In this document: one piece after another, positions 52,225 through 63,664 of the stretch
Numbering within the stretch: the stretch's first letter is position 1
Layout: every line of letters begins with the position of its first letter
NCBI RefSeq assembly: GCF_028198165.1
Contig: NZ_CP116339.1
Location: 3,045,001-3,109,000, forward strand
DNA from: Pseudoxanthomonas sp. JBR18
GTDB taxonomy: Bacteria > Pseudomonadota > Gammaproteobacteria > Xanthomonadales > Xanthomonadaceae
Direction of reading: 5' to 3'
DNA length: 64,000 nucleotides
Translations under genes and position numbers: made by a program
The notes under the pieces: generated by a model
Seen by the model: only the letters and a program-made list of their open reading frames with translations
What the model was told of the DNA's origin: nothing
The model's database searches: none

Positions 52225-53636
52225 CGATGGGAACCCAGCAGTACGCGTATTTGGCCGACCACAGCTACGGGCGCGACGAACACGGCAGGCCCGTGGACCT
52301 GCAGTCGATGGTGGGTAAGGTCACCGAAATCGGTGGCCTCGAGTACAAGGTGCTGGCCTATGCGGACAAGCCTTCCGGGTATCAGGGCGCGGTCTACCAG
52401 CGGATGGACACCGGCGAGATCGTCGTTGCCCATCGCGGCACCGAGTTCGACCGGCAGAAGCTTGAGGATCTGGTCAAGACCGATGGCGGCATGGTGGTCG
52501 GGCGCAACAACCAGCAGGCTGACGATGCGATCGCGCTGACGAGCCAGGCGATCGAACTGGCGAAGGACTATGGCAAGACCAAAGGCGTCGCGCCTCCCGA
52601 GGTGACGGTGACCGGTCACTCCTTGGGCGGCACGTTGGCCGAGATCACCGGCCACTACTTCGGGTTGAAAGGCGAAACGTTCAACGCGTTCGGCGCGGCC
52701 AGCCTGAACATGCAGAATCCGGCGACCGGCGAGACTTACCGCATCCCAGAAGGCGGCAACGGGATGGTCAACCACGTGATGGCGGCCGACTTGGTGAGCT
52801 CGGCCTCGCCGCACTACGGCCGGGTCGAGGTCTACACCAACCAGCGCGAGATCGACACGCTGGAAAAGTACGGTTATGAGAACAACCGGAGCATGTTCGA
52901 CCTGCGGAACGATATCTTCGGTGCGGTTGCCGCGATGCGCGGCGGTTCCCATGACATGCACAATTTCCTGCCGTGGAACGGTGACCACCAGCCGGACACC
53001 TCGATCCTTGCCGATCCGTCGGCCCGAGGGATGGCGCAGCAGTACGACCCCATGATCGACAAGTTCCGCTCGGACATCAGCGGCGAGCGCCTGGCCGCCA
53101 CGCTGCTGACGCGCAGCGGCAAAGGCCTGCTCGAGGACGCGTGGCAGCTGACGCGTGATCCCTTGCCCGCGGGCGAGCCCGCCAGGCGGGCCGAGCAGCA
53201 AGATCGCCGCGGCGCCTCGCTCGCTCCGGGCGCGTTGCCGCTGCCGGACATGCGCGACCCCGCGCATCCGGCCAACGGCCGCTACCAGCAGGCCTACGCT
53301 GGGGTCTCGCAGATCGATCAGGGCATGGGCCGCGCACCCGATGGCAGCAGCGAGCGCCTGGCCGCGGCGCTGACCGCTGCCAGTCCGCATCTGTCCGCGA
53401 TCGATCGTGTGGGCTTGAGTCCGGACGGCAGCCGCGCCTTTGCGGTGGAGGCGTCCAACGGCCCGGTCGAGGCGCGCCAGCGGGCGCAGGTGGACGTGGC
53501 CAGCGCCGTGCAACGCCCGGTTGAGGCCAGCACCGCGCAATGGCAAGTCGCCACCGATCAGCTCGCCCAGTCGCACGCGCGCCAGCAGGCGCAGGAACGC
53601 GCCAATCCGGTGGTCCAGGGCCCGGTGATGGGCTGA
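52221..53636 (+). CDS. T4SS effector-like lipase with XVIPCD tail
   Basis: 471 residues without signal peptide. Residues about 1-240 form an alpha/beta hydrolase of the Mbeg1-like/DUF2974 lipase kind, with the nucleophile elbow VTGHSLGG (Ser134). The last 130 residues carry the Xanthomonadales VirB-interacting conserved domain pattern: LPLPDMRDPAHPANGRY, IDRVGLSPDGSRAFAVE and a Gln-rich tail (QLAQSHARQQAQERANP). That domain delivers effectors to VirD4 of the antibacterial T4SS. A phospholipase toxic to rival bacteria is inferred. Its start overlaps the lipoprotein gene upstream. No T4SS gene lies in the window. Confidence 0.85.
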   Translation: MTMGTQQYAYLADHSYGRDEHGRPVDLQSMVGKVTEIGGLEYKVLAYADKPSGYQGAVYQRMDTGEIVVAHRGTEFDRQKLEDLVKTDGGMVVGRNNQQADDAIALTSQAIELAKDYGKTKGVAPPEVTVTGHSLGGTLAEITGHYFGLKGETFNAFGAASLNMQNPATGETYRIPEGGNGMVNHVMAADLVSSASPHYGRVEVYTNQREIDTLEKYGYENNRSMFDLRNDIFGAVAAMRGGSHDMHNFLPWNGDHQPDTSILADPSARGMAQQYDPMIDKFRSDISGERLAATLLTRSGKGLLEDAWQLTRDPLPAGEPARRAEQQDRRGASLAPGALPLPDMRDPAHPANGRYQQAYAGVSQIDQGMGRAPDGSSERLAAALTAASPHLSAIDRVGLSPDGSRAFAVEASNGPVEARQRAQVDVASAVQRPVEASTAQWQVATDQLAQSHARQQAQERANPVVQGPVMG

Positions 53637-53643
53637 GTGAGCC

Positions 53644-53681
53644 GGCGCAGGCGCCCCCTTTCGCAGGGGCGGGCCTGCGCC
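53644..53681 (+). terminator. Hairpin after effector gene
   Basis: GGCGCAGG pairs with CCTGCGCC, with an inner GCCCC/GGGGC stem. There is no T-run afterwards, so it may be a transcript-end hairpin or only a stable structure. Confidence 0.35.
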
Positions 53682-53744
53682 ACGGCGGGACCGGTCGCGC
53701 CGGCCCGTTAGAATACGCAGCCGACCCGACACCGACTGCCCGCG

Positions 53745-54791
53745 TTGAAGAAGTCCGATTTCCACTATGACCTGCCGCCCGAGCTGATCGCCCAGGCACC
53801 GCTGCCCGAGCGTTCCGCCAGCCGTCTGTTGATCGTCCCGCCGGGCGATGCGCCGATGGCCGACCTGCATGTGCGCGACCTGGTCGCCCAGCTCGATGCT
53901 GGCGACCTGCTGGTGTTCAACGACACCCGGGTGATTCCGGCGCGGCTGTTCGGGGTGAAGGAAACCGGCGGGCGCGTGGAAATCCTCATCGAGCGCCTGT
54001 TGCCGGACAATCGCGCCCACGCACAGATCGGGGCGAGCAAGTCGCCCAAGCCGGGCGGCCGCATTGCGCTGGATGCCGGCGGCAGCTGCGAGGTGCTGGG
54101 GCGCGAAGGCGAGTTCTACGAATTGCGCTTCGACGTGGGCGAGGCCCTGGACAGCTGGCTGATCAAGGCCGGGCAGATGCCGCTGCCGCCTTACATCACC
54201 CGCGCGCCGGGGCAGGACGACCAGGAGCGCTACCAGACCGTGTTCGCCCGCGAATTGGGCGCGGTGGCTGCACCGACCGCCGGCCTGCACTTCGACCAGC
54301 CGCTGCTGGAGGCGCTGAAGGATAAGGGTGTGCAGTTTGGTCACATCACCCTGCATGTGGGCGCCGGCACCTTCCAGGCCATGCGCGTGGACGATGTGCG
54401 CGAGCACCGCATGCACAGCGAATGGCTCAATGTGGGGGCCGAACTGATCCAGCAGATCCGCCGCACCCGCGCCGCCGGGGGGCGCGTGGTCGCCGTGGGG
54501 ACCACGGTCGTGCGCGCGCTGGAGAGTGCCATGCGCGATGGCGAGCTGCAGCCGTTTGCCGGCGAGACGCGCATCTTCATCTTCCCCGGCTACCGCATCC
54601 GCAGCGTCGACGCGCTGGTGACCAACTTCCACCTGCCCGAAAGCACCCTGCTGATGCTGGTATCGGCCTTCTCGGGCAAGGAGCGCATCCTGCAGGCCTA
54701 CCGGCACGCGGTGGAGCAGCGTTACCGGTTCTTCTCCTATGGCGATGCGATGCTGCTGTTCCCGAGGGGCTGGACCGCGCCAGGCGCCTGA
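53745..54791 (+). CDS. queA: S-adenosylmethionine:tRNA ribosyltransferase-isomerase
   Basis: 348 residues from a TTG start; the family N-terminus (KKSDFHYDLPPELIAQAPLPERSASRLL) begins at once. Conserved segments: VFNDTRVIPARLFG, AAPTAGLHFDQPLL, THLHVGAGTF-like ITLHVGAGTFQAM, and NFHLPESTLLMLVSAFSG. It adds the ribosyl part of SAM to preQ1-tRNA in queuosine synthesis. In relatives it is normally followed at once by tgt; here they are 7 kb apart. Confidence 0.96.
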   Translation: MKKSDFHYDLPPELIAQAPLPERSASRLLIVPPGDAPMADLHVRDLVAQLDAGDLLVFNDTRVIPARLFGVKETGGRVEILIERLLPDNRAHAQIGASKSPKPGGRIALDAGGSCEVLGREGEFYELRFDVGEALDSWLIKAGQMPLPPYITRAPGQDDQERYQTVFARELGAVAAPTAGLHFDQPLLEALKDKGVQFGHITLHVGAGTFQAMRVDDVREHRMHSEWLNVGAELIQQIRRTRAAGGRVVAVGTTVVRALESAMRDGELQPFAGETRIFIFPGYRIRSVDALVTNFHLPESTLLMLVSAFSGKERILQAYRHAVEQRYRFFSYGDAMLLFPRGWTAPGA

Positions 54792-54858
54792 GCCCCAGCG
54801 CGCCCGAGGGTTTGGCGGCGCGCGGCCTCGCTTGGCGAGCGCCGCGCGCAGGTCCCGA

Positions 54859-57800
54859 TCAGTCCGGCAACCACTGGGAAACCCAGAAACGGGCATGTCG
54901 CTCGTCCAGCATCCAGTCCTGGTGCACGGCCGCCCGCAAGGCATCGCCCGCTTTTGCCGCAGCTGCCCGGTCACTGACGTGCATCTGGATCGCATCCACC
55001 CAGTCGCGGAATCTGGGCTTGACCCGGGTGACCGGCAGGTTGCCCTGGTAGGGCGCGATGTCGCTGCACACCACCGGAAAGCCACAGGCGCCGTACTCCA
55101 GCAGGCGCAGGTTGCTCTTGCAGCGATTGAACAGATTGTCTTCCAACGGGGCCAGGGCCAGGTCCAGGTCCAGGCTGGCGAGCTTGGCGGGATAATCGGC
55201 GATGGACACCGGCGGATGGTATTCGCGCACATAAGACCGCAGGCTTTCCGGGCACATGCCGAAGAACACCCAGTCGACCTCGTCGGCCAGGGCGCGGACC
55301 ACATCGGCGATGAGTTCCAGGTCGCCGCGATGCCCGGCACCGCCGCCCCAGCCCACGCGCGGCTTGCCGCCTTCGCGACGGCCTGAGCGCACGTCCTGCC
55401 ACCAGGGCAGGGGCAGGTGGTTCTCGACCACGCGGATATCACCGTGCAGCCCGTCCAGCGCTTCGGCCAGTTCCGGCGTGGAGACCACGAAGCGATCCAC
55501 CAACTTCAGCGCCTCGCGCATGGTGCGCAGGACGTCCTTGGGCAGCTGTCCATGGTGGGCGCTCTTGCGCGGCAGCAGGGGGAGATAGTCGTCCAGTTCG
55601 GCCACGCGGAACGCGCGGCTGAAGCGCGCCAGGCGCTTCTGCTGCGCCATCTTGTCCTCGAACATCTGACGCTGCAGCACGATGACGTCCGGCTGGCGAC
55701 GCTCCAGCTCGATGGGCGAATAGTAGCGCCCGCTCCACTCGGCATCGGCCACGCCGAAAGTGTTCATGGCATTCACCGGCTGGATGATCCGGTACTGGCC
55801 ACAACCATCCTGATCCGCCGCCAGCGCGACGGCGACCGGAAGCGGGCGCCAGGACTCCAGCGGATGCCAGTTGTGCTGCGGGTTGACGTCCACCGCAAAT
55901 CCGCGGCCCTGCAGGGTCAAGTTGCGGTTATAGGCCGGATCGCGCGCGATCCACGGCAGCCAGCGGTCGTACATGACGTCCTGTTCTTCGCGGAACCGCT
56001 GCAACTTGGCCTGCTGGGTTGCCTGGTCGACCTGCTTCTGGCTGACGCTGCCCTCGTGCAGGACCAGCGCATGCGGCGTCCACACCACCAGATAGCCGGC
56101 ATTGCGGACCTTCAGGCACAGGTCCACGTCGTTGTAGGAGACCTTGAAGGCCTCTTCATCGAGCCCGCCGACCTCCGCATACAGCGACTTGCGCACCATC
56201 AGGCACGCGCCGGTGACGGCCGTGTAGTCCTGGTCGACCTGCAGCCGGTACATGTAGCCGGGGGCGTCGAGCTTCTCATCGATGAAGGGATGTTCGGCCG
56301 GGCCTCGCAGCCCCAGGATCACGCCGGCGTGCTGGATGGTGCCATTGGGGTAGAGCAGTTTGGCGCCGACGATGCCCACCTCCGGCCGCTGCGCATGATT
56401 GAGCAGCGCATCCAGCCAGTCCTCGCGCAGGATGGCCGTGTCGTTGTTGAGCAGGACCAAGTACTCGCCACGCGCCTGGCTTGCGGCGAAGTTGTTGATG
56501 GCCGAGTAGTTGAAGGGATGCGGATAGCGCAGCACGCGCAGCTGCGGGCTTTGCAGCGATGCGATGCCATCGAGCCAGGCGACTGCATCCGCCTCGTCGC
56601 TGCCGTTGTCCACGATCAGCACTTCGTAATTCTTGTAGGCGGTCTTCTCCAGCAGCGTCTCCACGCAGCGCTGGAGCATGCCAAGCTGGTTCTTCGTGGG
56701 AATGATGATGGAGACACCAGGCGTGGCCTGGTGCCCGTAGTGGATGCGATAGCAACCCGGAAGATGCGTGTCGACCGAAGCGTGTTCGTAGCCGCGGTTG
56801 CGCAGATGCCGACCGATGGTGTCCACTACCAATGGGCTGGATCTGATCTCCTGTGGCGGCACCACCAGCAGGGGCTCGGGCACATGGGTAAGACCCTCAA
56901 GGCCACCGATGTCGATCAGGCGCAGCAGCAGGTCAAGCTCTGCCGCATCCGCGGCGTCTGCATCAAAGCCGCCGAGCTCAAGAAAGATATCGCGCCTGAA
57001 CAGCCAGTGCGTCGCCATGCCGGAGGGCATGGACAGCAAAAGGTCCAGATTGAAGTCGGGCCGGAACACCGCAGACAGGTCGCCGTCTTCGCCGAGCATC
57101 ATTTCGTCGGCGTAGATCGCCCGGAGGTCGTCGTTGCCGATCAGGTGCTGCGCCACCATCTGCAGGCCTGCGGTGGTGAAGGTCTCGCCCGCCTGGACCA
57201 GCATGAACCAATCCGACGTGTCGCCGGCGATGATCCGGTTGACCAGGGAGGATTCGCTTTCTTGTCCCGACTTTTCCGCAAGATGCAGCTGCGTCAGCGT
57301 TGTGCCGGGAGGCGGCAATGCGCCGTCAAGGACGAAGATCCTACGTGGCAAGAATCCAGCACTGAGGTTCTCAAGACTTCTCAGCGTACGTGCCAAGGAC
57401 GGGCCGTCCTGGCCTCCGCAAATAACGATCGACACGGTCGCCGCCCCGAGCTGGTCCTGCCGCAAGGCGATCTGCCGCGCTTGCGATGCAGTGGGCCTTC
57501 GCAAAGACAACCACTGCTCGAGCCGGTCGAATGGCAGACGCCCAGCGATCATACGTTTGATGCGCTGTCCCAGATCAATGGTCTCAACCTGCGTGGGTGC
57601 GTCGAGGCGAGCGACTCGGACAAGATGATTGTCTTGGTCTCGATACCAGCCGAGCGCACGGATCATGTGCTTGAAGTACAAGTACCAATCGTTGCCGATG
57701 TCGGGATTGAGATGGCTGGCATGACTCGTCTGTTCGCGCGAGACGCGGAAACTCGACAGCGGCTTGACCAGGTAAGCCAAAGAACCCTTCCGCAACAGGT

Positions 57801-58464
57801 TGACGTTCATCGTCAGGTCGCCGAGCCATTTGACCTTGTTGCCGCCCAGCGAGAACTGCTTGCCGGCCAGCGGCAGGATATGCGCGCGCCGCACCATCAC
57901 CGCGCTGGGCTCGCCAATGAAATTGAGCGTGTGATCACCCAGGAGCGACACCAGGTCGCCACCTTCCACCAGGACGTCGAATTGGAACGGCGAGAGGGTC
58001 GCACCGCTGTCGCGTATCGGGTCTCCGGCCTCGTCTATCCTGTTCCGGCGTGAGGTTGCCAGGGCGACATCGGGGTGCGCGTCCAGCACCTCGGCGAGAC
58101 TCTTCAAGCATCCGGGAAGCAGTACATCATCGTCGTAGAGGAATTTGATGTAGTGCCCGCTGGCCCGTCGGATGCATTCGCCGACGTTGCCTTCTTCGCC
58201 CAGCGAAGCCGCATTGCGGTAGTAACGCAGCGGCACGGACGGGTGCCGTTCCTGGTGCTCAGCGACGATCGCCGCGACCTCCTCGCCAGGGCTGTCATCG
58301 CACACCAGGATTTCGAACTGATCGAATTCCTGCTTCAACGCGCTTTCGAGTGCCGCGCCCAGGTACTTGGCCTTGTAGGCGGGAATGGCGACGGTGACCC
58401 GCATGCTCTGGGAAGCAGGCGCGTCGGGAGCGGTGGATTGGGGGGATGCAGGGTGCAGAGTCAC
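54859..58464 (-). CDS. Multidomain glycosyltransferase (GT2-GT2-GT1-like)
   Basis: 1201 residues from a GTG start with GGAG six bases upstream. Domain order: a GT2 domain at about 21-240 (VTVAIPAYKAKYLGAAL, FLYDDDVLLPG), a second weaker GT2-like domain at about 345-580, a third GT2 domain at about 590-830 (VSIIIPTKNQLGML, LLNNDTAI, NDVDLCLKVRNAGY) and a GTB-like domain at about 870-1200 (LRLLEYGACGFPVVCSD). Such large proteins build surface polysaccharide or protein-linked glycans by several transfers. No membrane segment. Last gene of the minus-strand glycan cluster. Confidence 0.88.
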   Translation of the reverse strand: MTLHPASPQSTAPDAPASQSMRVTVAIPAYKAKYLGAALESALKQEFDQFEILVCDDSPGEEVAAIVAEHQERHPSVPLRYYRNAASLGEEGNVGECIRRASGHYIKFLYDDDVLLPGCLKSLAEVLDAHPDVALATSRRNRIDEAGDPIRDSGATLSPFQFDVLVEGGDLVSLLGDHTLNFIGEPSAVMVRRAHILPLAGKQFSLGGNKVKWLGDLTMNVNLLRKGSLAYLVKPLSSFRVSREQTSHASHLNPDIGNDWYLYFKHMIRALGWYRDQDNHLVRVARLDAPTQVETIDLGQRIKRMIAGRLPFDRLEQWLSLRRPTASQARQIALRQDQLGAATVSIVICGGQDGPSLARTLRSLENLSAGFLPRRIFVLDGALPPPGTTLTQLHLAEKSGQESESSLVNRIIAGDTSDWFMLVQAGETFTTAGLQMVAQHLIGNDDLRAIYADEMMLGEDGDLSAVFRPDFNLDLLLSMPSGMATHWLFRRDIFLELGGFDADAADAAELDLLLRLIDIGGLEGLTHVPEPLLVVPPQEIRSSPLVVDTIGRHLRNRGYEHASVDTHLPGCYRIHYGHQATPGVSIIIPTKNQLGMLQRCVETLLEKTAYKNYEVLIVDNGSDEADAVAWLDGIASLQSPQLRVLRYPHPFNYSAINNFAASQARGEYLVLLNNDTAILREDWLDALLNHAQRPEVGIVGAKLLYPNGTIQHAGVILGLRGPAEHPFIDEKLDAPGYMYRLQVDQDYTAVTGACLMVRKSLYAEVGGLDEEAFKVSYNDVDLCLKVRNAGYLVVWTPHALVLHEGSVSQKQVDQATQQAKLQRFREEQDVMYDRWLPWIARDPAYNRNLTLQGRGFAVDVNPQHNWHPLESWRPLPVAVALAADQDGCGQYRIIQPVNAMNTFGVADAEWSGRYYSPIELERRQPDVIVLQRQMFEDKMAQQKRLARFSRAFRVAELDDYLPLLPRKSAHHGQLPKDVLRTMREALKLVDRFVVSTPELAEALDGLHGDIRVVENHLPLPWWQDVRSGRREGGKPRVGWGGGAGHRGDLELIADVVRALADEVDWVFFGMCPESLRSYVREYHPPVSIADYPAKLASLDLDLALAPLEDNLFNRCKSNLRLLEYGACGFPVVCSDIAPYQGNLPVTRVKPRFRDWVDAIQMHVSDRAAAAKAGDALRAAVHQDWMLDERHARFWVSQWLPD

Positions 58465-58494
58465 GAAAAACTCCAGAGGCGACGGTGCGAAGGA

Positions 58495-59289
58495 TCAAGC
58501 CAGGACGAAAAGGGGGCGGTTGAGGAACTCGCCAAGCGCATCCTTGCGATGCGCGTTGGCCGGGCAAAGGTCGCGGTAGACGATGTCGTCTGGCTCCTGT
58601 GCCTGCTCTGCCACCCCCACATGCCGGACCTTCCACACGCCACGCACGCCGTCAGTGATGAAGGCCACCATCTCCTCAATCGTGCCGTGCTCGAACAGAC
58701 CGGCGTGGCGGTCGCCCTTCCAGTTGAAACCAAGCTGGAACACCAGCGTGTTGCAACGCTCACGCATGCCGATGAGGCTGTGGATGATCTGCGCGCGCGC
58801 GCCCTGGACCGACAGGTCGGGGTCGCCGTAATCGTCGCCGACGTGATGAAGCACATTGAGGAGCAGGGCGATGTCGTGGTGTCCGCGGTCCTGCGTGAAG
58901 TCGAAGTAGCGGCCGTTCACTGTCAGGCGCGCCTCCAGCCCGAGCGCCGCACGCGCGGCCTCCAGGAATTGGACGTGGTCCTTGCTGCCCTCATAGCCGG
59001 TTGCGTGGCGGGCGCCAGCCTGCAGCATCTCCATCAGGAAGAAGCCGCTGTTGCACCCGATGTCCAGCACGCTGCGGTCCTTGACCTCGATCCGTTGCAG
59101 GACATAGTCCAGCCGCGCGCGCTCGTACCGGCGCAACGTGGGCAGGGACGTGTTGGCCAGATAAGGCAGCAGCGGCGCTGGAATTTCCTGGTAGCAGGCA
59201 TGCTTGCTCCCGCTTCGCGTTTTCTCGAAGGCATCGAGTAGCGTGGCTTGCATCGCGTCGGGCATGGCAGAGTCCGATGAAAGGGTCAT
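58495..59289 (-). CDS. SAM-dependent methyltransferase
   Basis: 264 residues. SAM-binding motif RSVLDIGCNSGFFLMEML, then an acidic loop (TGYEGSK) and LLLNVLHHVGDDYGD (motif IV region). Class I Rossmann methyltransferase, likely acting on a sugar or glycan precursor given its neighbours. The ATG at 59289 overlaps the ATP-grasp gene's stop (ATGA on the minus strand); 30 bases separate it from the glycosyltransferase gene. Confidence 0.85.
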   Translation of the reverse strand: MTLSSDSAMPDAMQATLLDAFEKTRSGSKHACYQEIPAPLLPYLANTSLPTLRRYERARLDYVLQRIEVKDRSVLDIGCNSGFFLMEMLQAGARHATGYEGSKDHVQFLEAARAALGLEARLTVNGRYFDFTQDRGHHDIALLLNVLHHVGDDYGDPDLSVQGARAQIIHSLIGMRERCNTLVFQLGFNWKGDRHAGLFEHGTIEEMVAFITDGVRGVWKVRHVGVAEQAQEPDDIVYRDLCPANAHRKDALGEFLNRPLFVLA

Positions 59290-60431
59290 GAAAGAGAGTG
59301 CGCGTTGGCCAAGCGCAGCTTGATGGCGGTCCGCGCCTCGTTGAGGAACAATCGGAACGTGTCGCGCCGGAGATAGAGCTCCTGCGCGAGCAGTCCTAGA
59401 CGTCGTGGCCAGGAAAGCGCGCGTGCGGCCGGATACACCCGCACCCGGCGGCGGCGTCCCCAGTCCATGAGCCAGCCTCCCATCCACAGATAGCCCGCGC
59501 CCTGTCGCCCTGGCGGCAGGGGCGCGCAGGTGCCCGCAAAGGCTTCGGGCTTGAAACCGGCCCGTTCCGCCAGGCTCCATGGTCCCCAGAAGCGAGGGTT
59601 GACCTCGATCAGGTAGTGACGACCGTCGATCTCCATCGTTTCGATCATGGCGTAACCCCGATAGTTCACGCTGCGGAATAACGCCGTGAGCTTTTCGCGG
59701 GTTTCCAGGTCCGGGCATGTGCACAGCTCTGCGGCGATGATCGACTTGCCGTTGGCCTGCTGCAGCAGGTTGCGTTGGTAGGCAAACGTGGCCGTGCCGT
59801 CCGCTGCAAAATGTGCCAGGTAGTAATAGCTGGCGCCTTCGAGATAGGTCTGGAAGAAGTAGAGCGCGGGATCGGCGTTGCGTTGGAAGGCCTGGAGCGC
59901 CGCCGTGTCGAAGATCAGTTCCGGATAGAGCTTGCGCCCATCCGGCGCGAACTCGGTCTTGGGCTTGGCCACCAGTGGAAGCGTCTGCGGGGTCGGGGCT
60001 TCCAAGGAAGGGGGGGCGGGAAGACCGAAGCCTTCCGCCAGCGCCAACAGGCGTGCCTTGTCCGAAACTGCCACGTACAGATCCGCATCGACCAGACGCA
60101 CGCGAAGACCTGCCTGCTCGAAGCGGTCACGGTGCTCCAGGACCAGGCGATTGATGGATTCGGCTGTCGGCAGGAAGGTCAGTGACTGTCCGGGATGGCG
60201 CGCGACGAGTTGAGCGACGCATGCCAGCATGTCGTCCAGGTCCAGTGCGTCGGAACCGCGCGTGGTCGCGATCCACGTCCGATATTTGGTCAGGCGCATC
60301 GGGTCCTCGCCGGGACGAGCCACGATCGCGCACGGCACGCGGCGCGCCGCGAAGGACCGGCAGATCGCGATGAGCGCGCGCTCGTTGGCGCCCGAGAAGA
60401 CCACGTAGCGGGTGGCGACAGCGTCTTGCAC
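59286..60431 (-). CDS. ATP-grasp enzyme
   Basis: 381 residues from a GTG start. Carbamoyl-phosphate synthetase-like ATP-grasp fold: PLVAKPKTEF for the ATP lysine, YFFQTYLEGASYYYLAHF, and the metal-binding end YAMIETMEIDGRHYLIEVNPRFWG. Such enzymes ligate a carboxylate to an amine or sugar amine using ATP. The partner aminotransferase would supply an amino sugar, so modification of that amine is conceivable. Three bases from the aminotransferase stop, so same operon. Confidence 0.85.
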   Translation of the reverse strand: MQDAVATRYVVFSGANERALIAICRSFAARRVPCAIVARPGEDPMRLTKYRTWIATTRGSDALDLDDMLACVAQLVARHPGQSLTFLPTAESINRLVLEHRDRFEQAGLRVRLVDADLYVAVSDKARLLALAEGFGLPAPPSLEAPTPQTLPLVAKPKTEFAPDGRKLYPELIFDTAALQAFQRNADPALYFFQTYLEGASYYYLAHFAADGTATFAYQRNLLQQANGKSIIAAELCTCPDLETREKLTALFRSVNYRGYAMIETMEIDGRHYLIEVNPRFWGPWSLAERAGFKPEAFAGTCAPLPPGRQGAGYLWMGGWLMDWGRRRRVRVYPAARALSWPRRLGLLAQELYLRRDTFRLFLNEARTAIKLRLANAHSLS

Positions 60432-60434
60432 CCC

Positions 60435-63011
<2,577 letters not shown>

Positions 63012-63179
63012 CGGGCCGGCAGAGGGCAGGGAGCGGAACCTTTTCCGCGCAATGTGGTCGGAATCGGCCAGGAAGGGGGAAGTTGACGGTTTCGACCCGA
63101 TGCGCGGCCCCAGTCACGCCCGCCGTGGCCCCATGGCATAATCCGCGGCTGCTTTCGGCCCAACAATGGACCCAGATAC

Positions 63180-63527
63180 ATGAATCTGCTCGATTTGATC
63201 ATTCCCGCCGCGCACGCCCAGGCGGCCGGCGCGCCCGCCCCGCAGGGCGGTGGCCTGTCCATGCTGATCTTCCCGGTCGTCCTGATCGCGGTGATGTACT
63301 TCGTGATGATCCGCCCGCAGATGAAGCGCCAGAAGGAGCACAAGGCCCTGCTGGACAAGCTCTCGCGTGGCGATGAGGTCATCACCTCCGGCGGCATCGC
63401 CGGGTTCGTGGCCGAGATCGGCGACAACTTCGTCACCGTCGAGGTGGCCGATGGGGTCAAGGTCCGCGTGCAGAAGGGCGCGGTCGGCAACGTCCTGCCC
63501 AAGGGCACGCTGAAGTCCGCCGTCTGA
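63180..63527 (+). CDS. yajC: Preprotein translocase subunit YajC
   Basis: 115 residues. Short N-terminal lead, one membrane segment (SMLIFPVVLIAVMYFVMIRP), then the conserved QMKRQKEHKALLDKLSRGDEVITSGGIAGFVAEIGD domain, given in pieces. Accessory subunit of the SecDF complex that helps protein export. 168 bases after tgt; followed by a terminator, then secD. Confidence 0.96.
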   Translation: MNLLDLIIPAAHAQAAGAPAPQGGGLSMLIFPVVLIAVMYFVMIRPQMKRQKEHKALLDKLSRGDEVITSGGIAGFVAEIGDNFVTVEVADGVKVRVQKGAVGNVLPKGTLKSAV

Positions 63528-63542
63528 CGGATCGTGCCAATC

Positions 63543-63571
63543 GACGGACCGCCCTGGCGGTCCGTCTTTTT
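63543..63571 (+). terminator. Terminator or attenuator after yajC
   Basis: GACGGACCGCC pairs with GGCGGTCCGTC (inner bases form the loop), followed by TTTTTG. It lies between yajC and secD, so secD may have its own promoter or be lowered relative to yajC. Confidence 0.8.
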
Positions 63572-63664
63572 GTTTCATCCCTGGCCCGGCGACTGCAATG
63601 CCGCAGACGTCCGGTCCCATCACGTAGTGCGCGCCTGGGGATGCAGGTGCGCGGGTGCTAAGCA

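Noticed and set aside
52086..54858. Upstream extension of a 1118-codon minus-strand frame over the effector and queA
   Set aside because: It is antisense to two well-supported plus-strand genes and has no family pattern.
55417..58053. 878-codon plus-strand frame
   Set aside because: Antisense to the multidomain glycosyltransferase, whose domains are all recognisable.
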